64,000 bases of DNA from the NCBI GenBank assembly GCA_003142185.1, contig PLOR01000118.1:62001-126000 (forward strand). The letters are read 5' to 3'. The notes under the pieces are model-generated. The model was not told where the DNA came from. It worked only from the letters and a program-made list of their open reading frames with translations, and ran no database searches. This DNA is from Bryobacterales bacterium (GTDB lineage Bacteria; Acidobacteriota; Terriglobia; Bryobacterales; Bryobacteraceae). Each line of letters begins with the position of its first letter. Positions within the stretch are counted from its first letter, which is position 1. The position numbers were made by a program, and so were the translations under genes. Positions 17,196 to 25,900 of this stretch are shown here, in pieces.

Positions 17196-17210
17196 CGCGG
17201 GTGCTCCAAG

Positions 17211-17240
17211 GTATTACCTGATAACACTTTAGCACGGCAA
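17211..17240 (-). promoter_or_regulatory. Sigma-70-like promoter of the ParDE operon with operator-like palindrome
   Basis: On the minus strand, -35 ttgccg (17240-17235) and -10 taatac (17216-17211) with an 18-bp spacer, ending 15 bp upstream of the antitoxin ATG. The -10 lies in ggtattacc/ggtaatacc, an almost perfect palindrome that could be the antitoxin operator. Confidence 0.5.
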
Positions 17241-17322
17241 CGTATGGACGGCTCGGTGTCACTTCGCTACGGGCCAGGCTTACGCGCTCGCGCAATAATG
17301 GGAACTCGAAGGGGAAAGGTAA

Positions 17323-17541
17323 ATGGACCAGGGAGACGCACTCTCGCGCCTGAACGCTTCCGAAGATTTGGAGTCACTGGCGAAGTTGTGGCCGCATCGG
17401 ACGCACGAATCAAATTGGTTAAAGCAGGCGTTCTGTGCTCTCGGCTTGCATCGTTGGTATCGGGTGGACGTGAACGGCTCACAGTCGACTATCGAGACTA
17501 GCTTTTGCCGCTGGTGTCCGAAAGTGAAGGTGGATCGCTAA
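17323..17541 (+). CDS. Small zinc-ribbon-like protein
   Basis: 72 residues. Strong ribosome binding site (ggggaaagg) just upstream of ATG 17323. The C-terminal half has Cys-x4-His (CALGLH) and Cys-x2-Cys (CRWC), spaced as in small zinc ribbons such as phage-type DUF1660 proteins. The N-terminal half is an acidic helical segment. It sits between two toxin-antitoxin-like modules, pointing into the nucleotidyltransferase gene. Function unknown. Confidence 0.5.
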   Translation: MDQGDALSRLNASEDLESLAKLWPHRTHESNWLKQAFCALGLHRWYRVDVNGSQSTIETSFCRWCPKVKVDR

Positions 17542-17606
17542 GGCGTTGCGTCAACCGGCATTTTCGGCTACTGACCAGGGCCGCCCGGTTTCGTTTCCGG
17601 TGTACC

Positions 17607-18083
17607 TTACTTACTCTGCTGCCCTTCGCTCCCTGTCGCTTCCCGGATTTCCTCGACGTCGGCAAGATCGCGCAGCCGGCCCGCCGCAAGCTTCGATGCA
17701 ATCAAGTCATCCTTGGAAATGAAGCATGCCTTAAGACCACTTGCCGTGTCGATGACTGCCTCAATACGCCTCTCCCATGCCGCGTCAAACTCAACCCCGT
17801 CAATGCCGGGGAGAATATCGACCGCGACTGGCTCACGTCCGAACCGGAGGAACTGGCGCGGGTCGGCGAGGTCGTCCACGCTTATGTCCGCGAGCGGGGC
17901 GCCGAAGGCGATCAGCGCAGCGTAGGCCGCTCTCGCATTCGCGGGATCGGCCTTGATGAATAAGTCGATGTCCTTGGTCGCACGAGGCTGGGCGTGGAAC
18001 GAAACCGCGTACCAGCCGACGATCAGGTACTTAACGCCGTGGGCGTGGAAGGCGGATAACAGGTCCTTGAAGTCTTGGTACAT
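17607..18083 (-). CDS. Nucleotidyltransferase-fold protein (MNT/AbiEii-like)
   Basis: 158 residues with a nucleotidyltransferase superfamily core. The helix-strand HGVKYLIVGWYAVSFHAQ is followed by TKDIDLFI, which carries the two metal-binding Asp residues. The usual GG/GS after the first strand appears as GW. Further conserved strand VAVDIL provides the third carboxylate. Such proteins are minimal nucleotidyltransferases or AbiEii/toxin-antitoxin members. Its start overlaps the upstream small gene by 53 bp, and the two are therefore likely one functional pair. Confidence 0.75.
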   Translation of the reverse strand: MYQDFKDLLSAFHAHGVKYLIVGWYAVSFHAQPRATKDIDLFIKADPANARAAYAALIAFGAPLADISVDDLADPRQFLRFGREPVAVDILPGIDGVEFDAAWERRIEAVIDTASGLKACFISKDDLIASKLAAGRLRDLADVEEIREATGSEGQQSK

Positions 18084-18231
18084 CCGGGGCCATGCCTTTC
18101 AGCGCGTATGCAGCGGTGGTAAGTTCGGAAACCGCGTCCATCCGTTCGTGCACCGGGCGGCTCTGCCAGTACCGATATTCGTCGGCCTTCATTTCCTTGT
18201 AACTGGTGTATTTGCGGATGGACTTGTCCAT
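18031..18231 (-). CDS. Small partner of the nucleotidyltransferase
   Basis: 66 residues from ATG 18231, carrying KYTSYKEMKADEYRYWQSRP and a helix ERMDAVSELTTAAYALKG. Proteins of this form (from memory: KYTDFKEMKADEYRYWQSRPVHERM) recur directly upstream of a nucleotidyltransferase gene in many bacteria. The C-terminus is basic and Pro-rich. It overlaps the downstream gene by 53 bp in another frame. Probably a chaperone or antitoxin-like component; no experimental role is known to me. Confidence 0.6.
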   Translation of the reverse strand: MDKSIRKYTSYKEMKADEYRYWQSRPVHERMDAVSELTTAAYALKGMAPDVPRLQGPVIRLPRPRR

Positions 18232-18325
18232 ACGCTTTGTTTGTAGCACGCCCCGCCTTACTGTTCAACGTGCCGGCCGCCTCACCAGGCGCCCCGGACT
18301 AGCTTACTTGTGCTGTAATACCACT

Positions 18326-19435
18326 GTGAAAACCATTCTTTCGATGCTGCTTCTAGCGGCGGCTGCGGCGCAGGGCGCGGAGCTGCTGGCCTTTTCGGGA
18401 TCGAATCCGGGCGGCGGCGCCAAGGGCATTTACGCTTACCGGTTCGACACCACCTCTGGCGAGCTGACGCCGGAAGGGCTGGCGGTGGAAACCACCAATC
18501 CCTCGTTCCTGGCGGTGGATGCGAGCGGCCACTTCGTGTACGCGGTCAACGAGGTCGGGGGGAAAGGAATGGTCAGCGCCTTTTCGATCGACCGCGCGGC
18601 GGCTCGGCTGACGCTGATTAACCAGGTTTCTTCCCAGGGCGGAGGCCCGTGCCACCTGGCGCTCGATGCCACGGGCCGCTGGCTGGCGGTGGCCAATTAC
18701 GGAACCGGCAGCGTGGCTGTGCTGCCGGTGGGCGCCGACGGCAAGCTCGGTGAGGCCGCCGCGTTCGACCAGCACCATGGATCCGGTGTCAACCGCGCGC
18801 GGCAGGAAGGGCCGCACGCGCACGAAGCGGTCTTCTCGCCCGACAACCGGTATTTGCTGGTGCCGGACCTCGGCCTCGACCAGATACTGATCTATCGTTT
18901 CGACGCCGGCAAGGGGACCATCGCTCCGAACGATCCGCCATTCGCGGTGGTGGCTCCAGGGTCGGGTCCGCGGCACCTGGTCTTTCATCCGAACGGGAAA
19001 GTGGTGTACGTGCTGAATGAGATAGCCTCCACCGTCACCGCGTTTCACTATGACGCGGCGAAGGGCGCGCTCCAGGATTTCGAGACCGTGAGCACACTGC
19101 CCGCCCATTTCATGCAGGCGAACGGCGCCGCGGAAATCGTGATCAACGCCGCGGGCAGCGCTGTATATGCCTCCAACCGCGGGCACGACAGCATCGCGCT
19201 GTTCGATGTCCAACCTGAGCTGTTCAAGCTGGCGGAGCCGGAGCACACGCCCACGCTGGGCAAAACGCCGCGCCAGTTCACGCTGGACCCGGATGGCAGA
19301 TTCCTGCTGGTGTCGAATCAGGATTCGGACAACATCGTGGTCTTCCGCGTCCATCAGCGGAGCGGAGAGTTGACGCCGACCCGGTTTCGGCCGGCGGAAC
19401 AGCCGCGCCCGGTGTGCCTGGTTTTTGTAAAGTAA
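18326..19435 (+). CDS. Lactonase, seven-bladed beta-propeller (6-phosphogluconolactonase-type)
   Basis: 369 residues from GTG 18326, which precedes a signal peptide of about 18 residues (LSMLLLAAAAAQGAE). Seven-blade propeller with repeated motifs such as PSFLAVDASGHFVYAVNE, PCHLALDATGRWLAVANY, PHAHEAVFSPDNRYLLVPDLG and GPRHLVFHPNGKVVYVLNE, as in the lactonase family (Pgl/YbhE). The Pgl reaction hydrolyses 6-phosphogluconolactone, but the signal peptide argues for a periplasmic sugar-lactone substrate. It is divergent from the upstream pair and followed by the convergent PilZ gene. Confidence 0.85.
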   Translation: MKTILSMLLLAAAAAQGAELLAFSGSNPGGGAKGIYAYRFDTTSGELTPEGLAVETTNPSFLAVDASGHFVYAVNEVGGKGMVSAFSIDRAAARLTLINQVSSQGGGPCHLALDATGRWLAVANYGTGSVAVLPVGADGKLGEAAAFDQHHGSGVNRARQEGPHAHEAVFSPDNRYLLVPDLGLDQILIYRFDAGKGTIAPNDPPFAVVAPGSGPRHLVFHPNGKVVYVLNEIASTVTAFHYDAAKGALQDFETVSTLPAHFMQANGAAEIVINAAGSAVYASNRGHDSIALFDVQPELFKLAEPEHTPTLGKTPRQFTLDPDGRFLLVSNQDSDNIVVFRVHQRSGELTPTRFRPAEQPRPVCLVFVK

Positions 19436-19504
19436 GCTGGTGCGGGTCCCCTGATCCGCGACGTGATCCCGCGCTCTCGTCGTCACCTCGCGCGGACTGC
19501 GACC

Positions 19505-19828
19505 CTACTGGGCGCGCACGAATTCGTAGCGCTCCAAGGTGGCGGCCACATGGTAAGCCTGTGCACCTCCGTGGCGGCCGTTGGCTGCGCGCTCCAACCG
19601 TACGACCTTGCCCAGGCAACGCAGGTTGACGGGCCGCGTCTCATCCTGGTTCAGGCTGATGACGTACTCAATCGAACCGGTCACCGGCGGCTCGTTCTCA
19701 GTGGTGAACAGCACACCAGTCGAACTGATGTTCCTGGTATGGCCAGCCAAGCTGGTTTGCTCAACGCCGGAGCGCACGACCGACAGCGGAAGATGGAGCG
19801 TGAATCGCCTGGTTCTTCTGTGTTCCAT
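19505..19828 (-). CDS. PilZ-domain protein (c-di-GMP receptor candidate)
   Basis: 107 residues, a single PilZ domain. The N-terminal R-x-x-x-R switch motif (EHRRTRRF) and the downstream ISSTGVLF pattern, a variant of the D/N-x-S-x-x-G motif, are both present, so c-di-GMP binding is plausible although the first position is not Asp. No other domain. It lies 174 bp before the F0 gene cluster start and is on the same strand. Predicted cytoplasmic. Confidence 0.8.
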   Translation of the reverse strand: MEHRRTRRFTLHLPLSVVRSGVEQTSLAGHTRNISSTGVLFTTENEPPVTGSIEYVISLNQDETRPVNLRCLGKVVRLERAANGRHGGAQAYHVAATLERYEFVRAQ

Positions 19829-20002
19829 GGGAGGGTCGTCTTAAATGCTACTGGGGTCCAGGCCCACAAATCAATAGACCGCAGCTCGAACCGCCCGCCA
19901 TAGGTACTAGCATTCTGGGTTTAGTAGTACAGTTTGGGGTTCATCAGTACAGGGGGGAGAGACCAGTGCCCGCTCCAGTGCCCGCTCCCCCCATTTGGGG
20001 AG

Positions 20003-20314
20003 CTATTTCACGAAGACAAATACGATCAACAACGTGTACAGCGCCAATGACTCGATAAATGCCAGGCCAATCAGCATCGCCAACTGAATCGCTCCGGCAG
20101 CTCCCGGATTGCGTCCCATGCCTTCCACGGCGCTGGCAATGGCCTTACCCTGCCCCAGCCCGCAAAGGCCGGAAGCAATCGCCATCGACAGTCCGGCGGC
20201 CAGCGGGTTCCACTGTCCGGCCTCGGCTGCGGCCGCATTGCCCGGCGTCTGCGCGCACAGCACGCAACTGGCAAGCAACATCAGAGCCAGCACGAAAAAC
20301 AACCTCTTCGTCAT
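20003..20314 (-). CDS. atpE: ATP synthase F0 subunit c
   Basis: 103 residues from ATG 20314 with an AAGGAG ribosome binding site. It has a signal-peptide-like N-terminal hydrophobic stretch (about 6-20, ending CAQ) before the two helices of the c-ring hairpin. Polar loop GQGKA and the ion-binding Glu88 (FIESLALY) are clear. Gln55 is exactly 33 residues before Glu88 and Ser89 follows Glu88, as in Na+-dependent c-rings. It is the last gene of the F0 cluster and no F1 gene follows. Confidence 0.95.
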   Translation of the reverse strand: MTKRLFFVLALMLLASCVLCAQTPGNAAAAEAGQWNPLAAGLSMAIASGLCGLGQGKAIASAVEGMGRNPGAAGAIQLAMLIGLAFIESLALYTLLIVFVFVK

Positions 20315-20409
20315 TTGTTTTCTCCTTGATGAAATCGCCCCGAGGAGGTGGTTTCCGCCGTGCCTGGGGAGACCGGCGGACTCACGCTCGAAGCGGCATA
20401 AAGCCGGAA

Positions 20410-21138
20410 TTAATGTTCGTGCGCGACCGATGCGCCCACATAAGACATCGTGAGCAGCATAAAAATGTAAGCCTGCACAACGCCCACGAATACGTGCAGA
20501 CCCATGAAAATCACCGGCACCGCCAGGTAGGTCATGCTCAGAAACACCATCGTCACCTGCTCGCCGGCGAACATGTTGGCATAGAGACGAATGGTGAGCG
20601 AAAGGGGACGCGCCAGATGGCTGACGATTTCGATCGGGAACATCAGAAAGGCCAGCCACCACTTTGGACCCATGAATTGCAGGATGTATTTGAATCCGTT
20701 TGCCGACACGCCCATCAGGTGGTAGTAAAAAAAGGTCGCCATGGCGCAGCCGAGGGTGACCGGCGCATTCATGGTGGGGGACTCGAAGACCGGGATCAGC
20801 CCGATCAGGTTCGAAACCAGAATGAAGATGAAGATGGTTCCGAAAAAAGTAAGATAACGTGACGCCGCGTGCCCCATCTGGTTTTCCGCCTGGGCGCGCA
20901 CGAACCCGTAGAACAGTTCGAAGGTCTGCTGCAGCTTGCCCGGATTGGTCGCCGAAAGGCGCGCGCGCAAGACGGCGAAGACGACCAGCAGCAGCGCGAA
21001 CACCAGGAACTGCATCAGGATGTAGTTGGCCCAGGGCCGCGCCTGGGCGTGTATCCCGACTAGTTGCAGCGCGGCGTTTCCCAAGTCGCTGAATCGGTCG
21101 TTAAAGATCCTGGTGATCCAGAGTTCGCTTTCTTGCAT
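20410..21138 (-). CDS. atpB: ATP synthase F0 subunit a
   Basis: 242 residues from ATG 21138 (the longer frame to 21198 reads into the previous gene). Typical five or six helices with the essential Arg184 in SLTIRLYANM, and the conserved NLIGLIPV and NMFAGE segments. Forms the stator half channel next to the c-ring. Its start overlaps the upstream AtpI-like gene by 38 bp. The ribosome binding site is weak, which fits translational coupling. Confidence 0.95.
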   Translation of the reverse strand: MQESELWITRIFNDRFSDLGNAALQLVGIHAQARPWANYILMQFLVFALLLVVFAVLRARLSATNPGKLQQTFELFYGFVRAQAENQMGHAASRYLTFFGTIFIFILVSNLIGLIPVFESPTMNAPVTLGCAMATFFYYHLMGVSANGFKYILQFMGPKWWLAFLMFPIEIVSHLARPLSLTIRLYANMFAGEQVTMVFLSMTYLAVPVIFMGLHVFVGVVQAYIFMLLTMSYVGASVAHEH

Positions 21139-21493
21139 ACACCAACTCGAAGAGAATTTCGATGAAGATTGCCGCGATCGGAACGAACAAACCGGCAATC
21201 ACAGCCAGCGCCGGTATCCAAGAAAACCGTACTATAACATAGGCGCAGCCGCCTAAAAGGAAGTAGCGCAGCGCCAGTCGGAACGAAGAATGCGCGGGCC
21301 CGCCGCCGAGCGCGCGCACCAGCCGTTTCAGCCAGCGGAAGTTGAACCACGCAGCCGCCGCGCCAAGCAGGAAACCGACCGCCCATTTCCAGCCGCCCAT
21401 CGCCCCGGCCATCGCCGTGCCCGCCACGGCCACCGAGACCAGGATGCGCTCAATGCGGCGGCTGGCGCGGTCGAAGTCGAGCTCGTCAGCCAT
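21101..21493 (-). CDS. atpI: ATP synthase I-like membrane protein
   Basis: About 130 residues with four hydrophobic helices: VAVAGTAMAGAMGG, WKWAVGFLLGAAAAWFNF, YFLLGGCAYVIV and ALAVIAGLFVPIAAIFIEIL. It resembles the ATP synthase I family (Pfam PF03899) that assists c-ring assembly. Start taken as ATG 21493 (MADELDFD), though 21502 is in frame. Overlaps both neighbours (8 bp with the upstream gene, 38 bp with atpB), consistent with one operon. Confidence 0.75.
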   Translation of the reverse strand: MADELDFDRASRRIERILVSVAVAGTAMAGAMGGWKWAVGFLLGAAAAWFNFRWLKRLVRALGGGPAHSSFRLALRYFLLGGCAYVIVRFSWIPALAVIAGLFVPIAAIFIEILFELVYARKRTLDHQDL

Positions 21494-21791
21494 CGTTGTC
21501 ATGGGTGTCCCGCATCACCTGCCGGATGAGCTGGACGAAGCCGGCCACGCTTCCCAGCAGCAGGCCCACGATGTTGAGGTAATCGGTGCCTAGGCCTTTG
21601 TCGAGCAGGTGGCCCAGCAACCAGCCGACGAAGGTCGCAACCGGCAGAACCAGCGCCAGCGTGCTGTATTCGGCCGCCTGTTCGGTGAAGGACTTTTTGC
21701 GCGCCACCAGGTTCAGTTTAACCGCATTGCGGTTTCGTCGATTGGCCGGATTCATAACGCGGGAGCTGCCGTGCAAATCAATTCCACTCAT
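21486..21791 (-). CDS. AtpZ-type small ATP synthase accessory protein
   Basis: About 101 residues from ATG 21791 (an in-frame ATG at 21755 would give 89 and is equally possible). Basic N-terminus, then two helices separated by a GHLLDKGLGTDYLN loop, the hallmark of the AtpZ/AtpI (DUF1451-like) family found at the head of atp operons, often linked to Mg2+/Ca2+ handling or c-ring assembly. It is the first gene of the F0 cluster; the promoter must lie in the 424-bp gap 21792-22215, where I see no obvious -35/-10 pair. Confidence 0.7.
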   Translation of the reverse strand: MSGIDLHGSSRVMNPANRRNRNAVKLNLVARKKSFTEQAAEYSTLALVLPVATFVGWLLGHLLDKGLGTDYLNIVGLLLGSVAGFVQLIRQVMRDTHDNDG

Positions 21792-22145
21792 GAAACTTGG
21801 GTAACAGCCGATATGTTCTGTGAAACCCATGGTTAGTGAGCTTTTAACCTGGCGCAGGCTGCTAACCCGGCGCATGCTGCTGGCGCCCCCGGCAGCGGAC
21901 CTAATTCTTGGCGGCGGGCGGGATAGTTCCTCTGCCGTTTCCATGCGCTCCATGCCCGAGTTGCGGATGGAGATGCAGGTTGGCATATTCGCACCGGCGA
22001 CGGCATACCGGCAACCGGGAGGATTCGCGCGGGGAACATTATCTCCTTCTCGCCCCCGTGACTTCCTGGTTTGTGTGGGAGTGGCGCCGGATGTGATTTC
22101 CGCCAGGGTTTTCCGCCTCCACGGGCCGGAGGCTGTGGCGGCGCT

Positions 22146-22174
22146 GGCCGCGGCGGTGATTTGCCGCCGCGGCC
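22146..22174. other. Strong GC hairpin in the gap 21792-22215
   Basis: Perfect 11-bp stem ggccgcggcgg / ccgccgcggcc with a 7-nt loop (tgatttg). A second weaker hairpin (cctcc...ggagg) lies directly before it at about 22113-22132. Neither is followed by a T-run. The rest of this 424-bp gap has no gene I can support. Confidence 0.6.
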
Positions 22175-22215
22175 GTCTTAACTCTCTACGAACTGAATCG
22201 GGAGGTTCACATAGC

Positions 22216-22377
22216 ATGCATTGGGACCGCCGCTTCGCAATCGGAGTTAGCCTGATCTGGGCGGTGCTGGTTTCCGGCGCCTTCTACTTGCTGGCGGGAA
22301 TCGAACGCCCACCATCACCCGCGGCCGTATTGGCGGACAACTCACGCATGGATGGGATCGGACAAATCGCGCACTAG
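22216..22377 (+). CDS. Small single-helix protein, possible CpaB N-terminal fragment
   Basis: 53 residues from ATG 22216, ribosome binding site gggagg about 11 bp upstream. One transmembrane helix (FAIGVSLIWAVLVSGAFYLL) after a basic start. The beginning (DRRFAIGVSL..VVSGAFY) recalls the N-terminus of Flp-pilus CpaB proteins, but nothing homologous follows. Either a genuine small membrane protein or a remnant. Confidence 0.35.
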   Translation: MHWDRRFAIGVSLIWAVLVSGAFYLLAGIERPPSPAAVLADNSRMDGIGQIAH

Positions 22378-22492
22378 CGAGGCCGGTGGCGACGTCCGAT
22401 TGAGACGTCCGGTTGCGGACGGGTGCGGATTTCGCCATAATACGGCCAGATCCACTTTACATTTATGTCCGGTCACCGAGAGGAGATCCGCC

Positions 22493-22825
22493 TTGCGAAG
22501 CACGCTGGTTTCGGCCTTGGCAGCCTGCGCTGATCCATCGCGTCGTTTCGGTGCCCGCCGCTTCCTGGCGGGACTTTCCACCGACGAAATGCGGTTCATC
22601 GCCGAGTTCCTGGGAGCCTCGGTTATCGAGGCTGGCCCGCAATCCGGTTGCTCGCGGGCCGAACTGGGAGCGCGGATCGCCGAATTCCAGATTTCGCGTG
22701 CTGATTCGCGCCGTTCGGGCCCCGACCTCGAACACAAAATGATCGTCCTTCTCGAATTCCTTTGCCACTCGCATATCCGCCAGGCCCCTATGGCCATGCG
22801 CGCCGGCCAAGCCCAGTTGTCGTGA
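22493..22825 (+). CDS. Small conserved-looking protein of unknown function
   Basis: 110 residues from TTG 22493, chosen because a good ribosome binding site (gagaggag at 22478) lies 7 bp upstream. The N-terminal segment is Arg/Ala-rich and includes ARRFLAGLSTDEMRFIAEFLGASVIE, a helical stretch that looks conserved; the C-terminal half has Cys and His residues (LEFLCHSH) but no motif I know. Ends just before a PAL-B element at 22829. No function can be assigned. Confidence 0.45.
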   Translation: MRSTLVSALAACADPSRRFGARRFLAGLSTDEMRFIAEFLGASVIEAGPQSGCSRAELGARIAEFQISRADSRRSGPDLEHKMIVLLEFLCHSHIRQAPMAMRAGQAQLS

Positions 22826-22828
22826 ACC

Positions 22829-22942
22829 GTGGCGCACGCACTCGTGCGTGCCGTGTCGAGACTCGTCTCGACATGTCTTTCGCTTTACCTCGCCCCGCGT
22901 CGGCATGAGTGCCGACGCGGCACGCACGAGTGCGTGCGCCAC
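22829..22942. repeat. PAL-B complete element
   Basis: Perfect 25-bp inverted termini, left beginning gtggcgcacgcactcgtgcg and right its complement ending gcgtgcgccac. Between them are two hairpins: gtcgagactcgtctcgac and gtcggcatgagtgccgac. Total about 114 bp, with no ORF inside. The same architecture recurs at 29192, 59823 and, in half form, at 10483. Confidence 0.9.
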
Positions 22943-22966
22943 GTCGGCCGAGGTGCCCACGGCGCC

Positions 22967-25900
22967 CTACTCGATCTCGATCAGCAGGTCCTTGGCTTCC
23001 ACATGCTGCCCCGGCTGCACCAGAACCTGCGTCACCCGGCCGCCCACCGGCGCATAAACCGTGCTCTGCATTTTCATCGCTTCCATCACCAGCAGTTGGT
23101 CGCCTTTTTGAATCACCTGGTTCATCTGCACCGCGACGGTCGATGCCACGCCGGGAATCGGCGCGCCGATCTGGCCGGGCTGATTCGGATCGGCTTTGGG
23201 CACGGCCCGCTGCTTCACGTCCAGGCTGCGGTCGCGGACGGTGACTTCGCGGGGCTGGCCGTTGAGATCGAAGAAGACCGTGCGCGTGCCATCGGGGTGC
23301 GGTTCGCCCACGGTGAGAAACTTCACCACCAGGGTGTTGCCGGGCTCGAGTTCGACGGCAACATCGGTAGACCGCTCCATGCCGTAGTAAAACTGCGGCG
23401 TCGGGAGCACGTCCACGTCGCCCCACGCCTGTCGATTGTGCGCGCACTTGACGAAGACCTCCGGGTACATCAGGTAGCTCAGCACCTCGTCACGGGCCGG
23501 CCGGCGGCCGATCTTCCTTTCGAGCGCAGCCGCTGTGTCCTCCAGGTCCACCTTCGGCAAGTGCGCGCCGGGGCGCCCTTTGTGCGGCTTGGCGCCGCGC
23601 AGAACGATGGTTTGCAGCTTCTTCGGCCAGCCGCCCTCCGGCTCGCCCAGTCCACCCATGAACATGTCGATGACCGACGTGGGAAGCGTGAAGTTATGCT
23701 CCGGCGTGAGGAAGCCGAATTGTTCCATGGTCATGTTGTGGGTGGCCAGGAAGATCGCCATGTCGCCCACCACTTTGCTGGAAGGCGTCACCTTGACGAT
23801 GTCGCCGAAGGCCATGTTGACGTCGGCATAAGCGCGCGCGAGTTCGTGCCAGCGAGCGCCCAGGCCCATCGATTCGGCCTGTTCCTTGAGGTTGGTGTAC
23901 TGCCCGCCCGGCATCTCATGAAGGTAGACCTCGGCGCTGCCGGACTTGGGGCCGGTATCGAACGGCGCGTAGAATTCGCGCACCACTTCCCAGTAATCCG
24001 CGCACTGGTTGAGCGCGTCCAGATCGAGCCCGGTCGCGCGCCGCGTGTGATCGAGCGCGGCCACGATCGAATTGAGATTGGGCTGGCTGGTCTGCCCGCT
24101 CATGGAAGCGATGGCGGCATCGGCGATGTCGACGCCCGCGTCGGCGGCCTTCAGGATCGAGGCTGCGTTGACGCCGCTGGTATCGTGCGTATGAAAGTGG
24201 ATCGGGATGCCGACTTCCTGGCGCAGCGCCTTCACCAGCTTTTCCGCCGCATAGGGACGGCACAGCCCCGCCATGTCCTTGATGGCGAGCACGTGCGCGC
24301 CCATGCGCTCCAGCTCTTTGGCCATGCGGACGTAGTAGGCGAGCGAATACTTGTCGCGCGCCGGGTCCAGAATGTCGCCGGTGTAGCAGATGGCGGCCTC
24401 GCACACCGAGCGCGTCTTGCGCACCGCTTCCATCGACGCCTTCATGTTGGGCAGCCAGTTGAGCGAATCGAAAATGCGGAAGATGTCGATGCCTTGCGCC
24501 GAGGCTTCGTAAATGAACTCGGCCACCACGTTATCCGGATAAGCCGTGTAGCCGACCGCGTTGGAGGCGCGCAGCAACATCTGAAAACAGATATTGGGGA
24601 TGGCTTCGCGCAGGCGGCGCAGGCGGACGAACGGATCCTCGTGGAGGAATCGCATGGCGACATCGAAGGTGGCGCCGCCCCACATCTCCAGGCTGAAAAG
24701 ACGGTGCAGCCGGTGCGCCACGAAGTTGGCGATGCGCAGCATGTCGTAGGTGCGGACGCGGGTGGCGAGCAGCGACTGGTGGGCGTCGCGGAAAGTGGTA
24801 TCGGTGATCAGCAGGCGCCGCTCGGCAGCCGCCCAGGCGGCGAATCCCTGCGGCCCCAGCTTGTCGAGCAACTGGCGCGTGCCGTCGGGCGGCGCGGCGG
24901 CCACGTGCCGCGGCACCGGCGCGGCATCGAGGCGCGTGGGACGCGGCTTGCCGGCCACGGCCGGATTGCCGTTGACGATCACGTCCGCCAGGTAGCTGAG
25001 CAGTTTGGTGGCGCGGTCGCGGCGTGGTGCGAAGCGAAACAGCGCCGCGTTTTCCTCCAGCCATCGCGTGGTCGCGCCGCCCGCCTGAAACTCCCGGTCG
25101 TTGACCACGTTCTCCAGAAACTGGATGTTGGTTTTGACGCCGCGCACGCGAAACTCGCGCAGGCAGCGGTCCATGCGCTGGCAGGCCTGCCGAAAATCGC
25201 GTCCCCAGGCCGTGACCTTCACCAGCAGGGAATCGTAATACGGCGTGATCACCGCGCCCGAATATGCCGACCCTCCGTCGAGCCGGATGCCGAATCCTGC
25301 CGGCGAACGGTAGGTGGAGAGCTTGCCGTAATCCGGCACGAAGCCGTTGGCCGGATCCTCGGTGGTGATGCGGCACTGCATGGCGTAGCCGTACAGCGGA
25401 ATCTTCTCCTGCGGCGGCAGGTCCATCTCCGCGCCATGCAATTCCAGGCCCTGCGCGACCTGGATCTGCGCTCGTACCAGGTCGATTCCAGTCACCATTT
25501 CGGTGACGGTGTGTTCCACCTGGATGCGCGGGTTGACCTCGATGAAGTACCACTCGCCCGAATCGGCATCCACCAGAAACTCGACCGTGCCCGCGTTGTA
25601 ATAGCCGGCCGCGCGCGCCAGGCGCACGGCGGCATCGGCCAAAGCGGCGCGCAGGGCCGGATCGAGCGAAACCGCCGGCGCCACTTCCACCACTTTTTGA
25701 TGGCGGCGCTGCACCGAGCAGTCGCGTTCATAGAGGTGCAGAATGTTGCCGCGGCGGTCGCCCAGAATCTGTACTTCGATGTGGCGGGCGCGGCGCACGA
25801 AGCGTTCCAGGAAGACTGCGTCGTTGCCGAAAGCCGCTCCGGCTTCGCGGCGGGCCTCCTCGAGGCGCCCCGCGAAATCGGCTGGCCGGTCCACCACCCG

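Noticed and set aside
22829-22961. CRISPR-like repeat
   Set aside because: Only two inverted ends with different hairpins and no spacer-repeat array.
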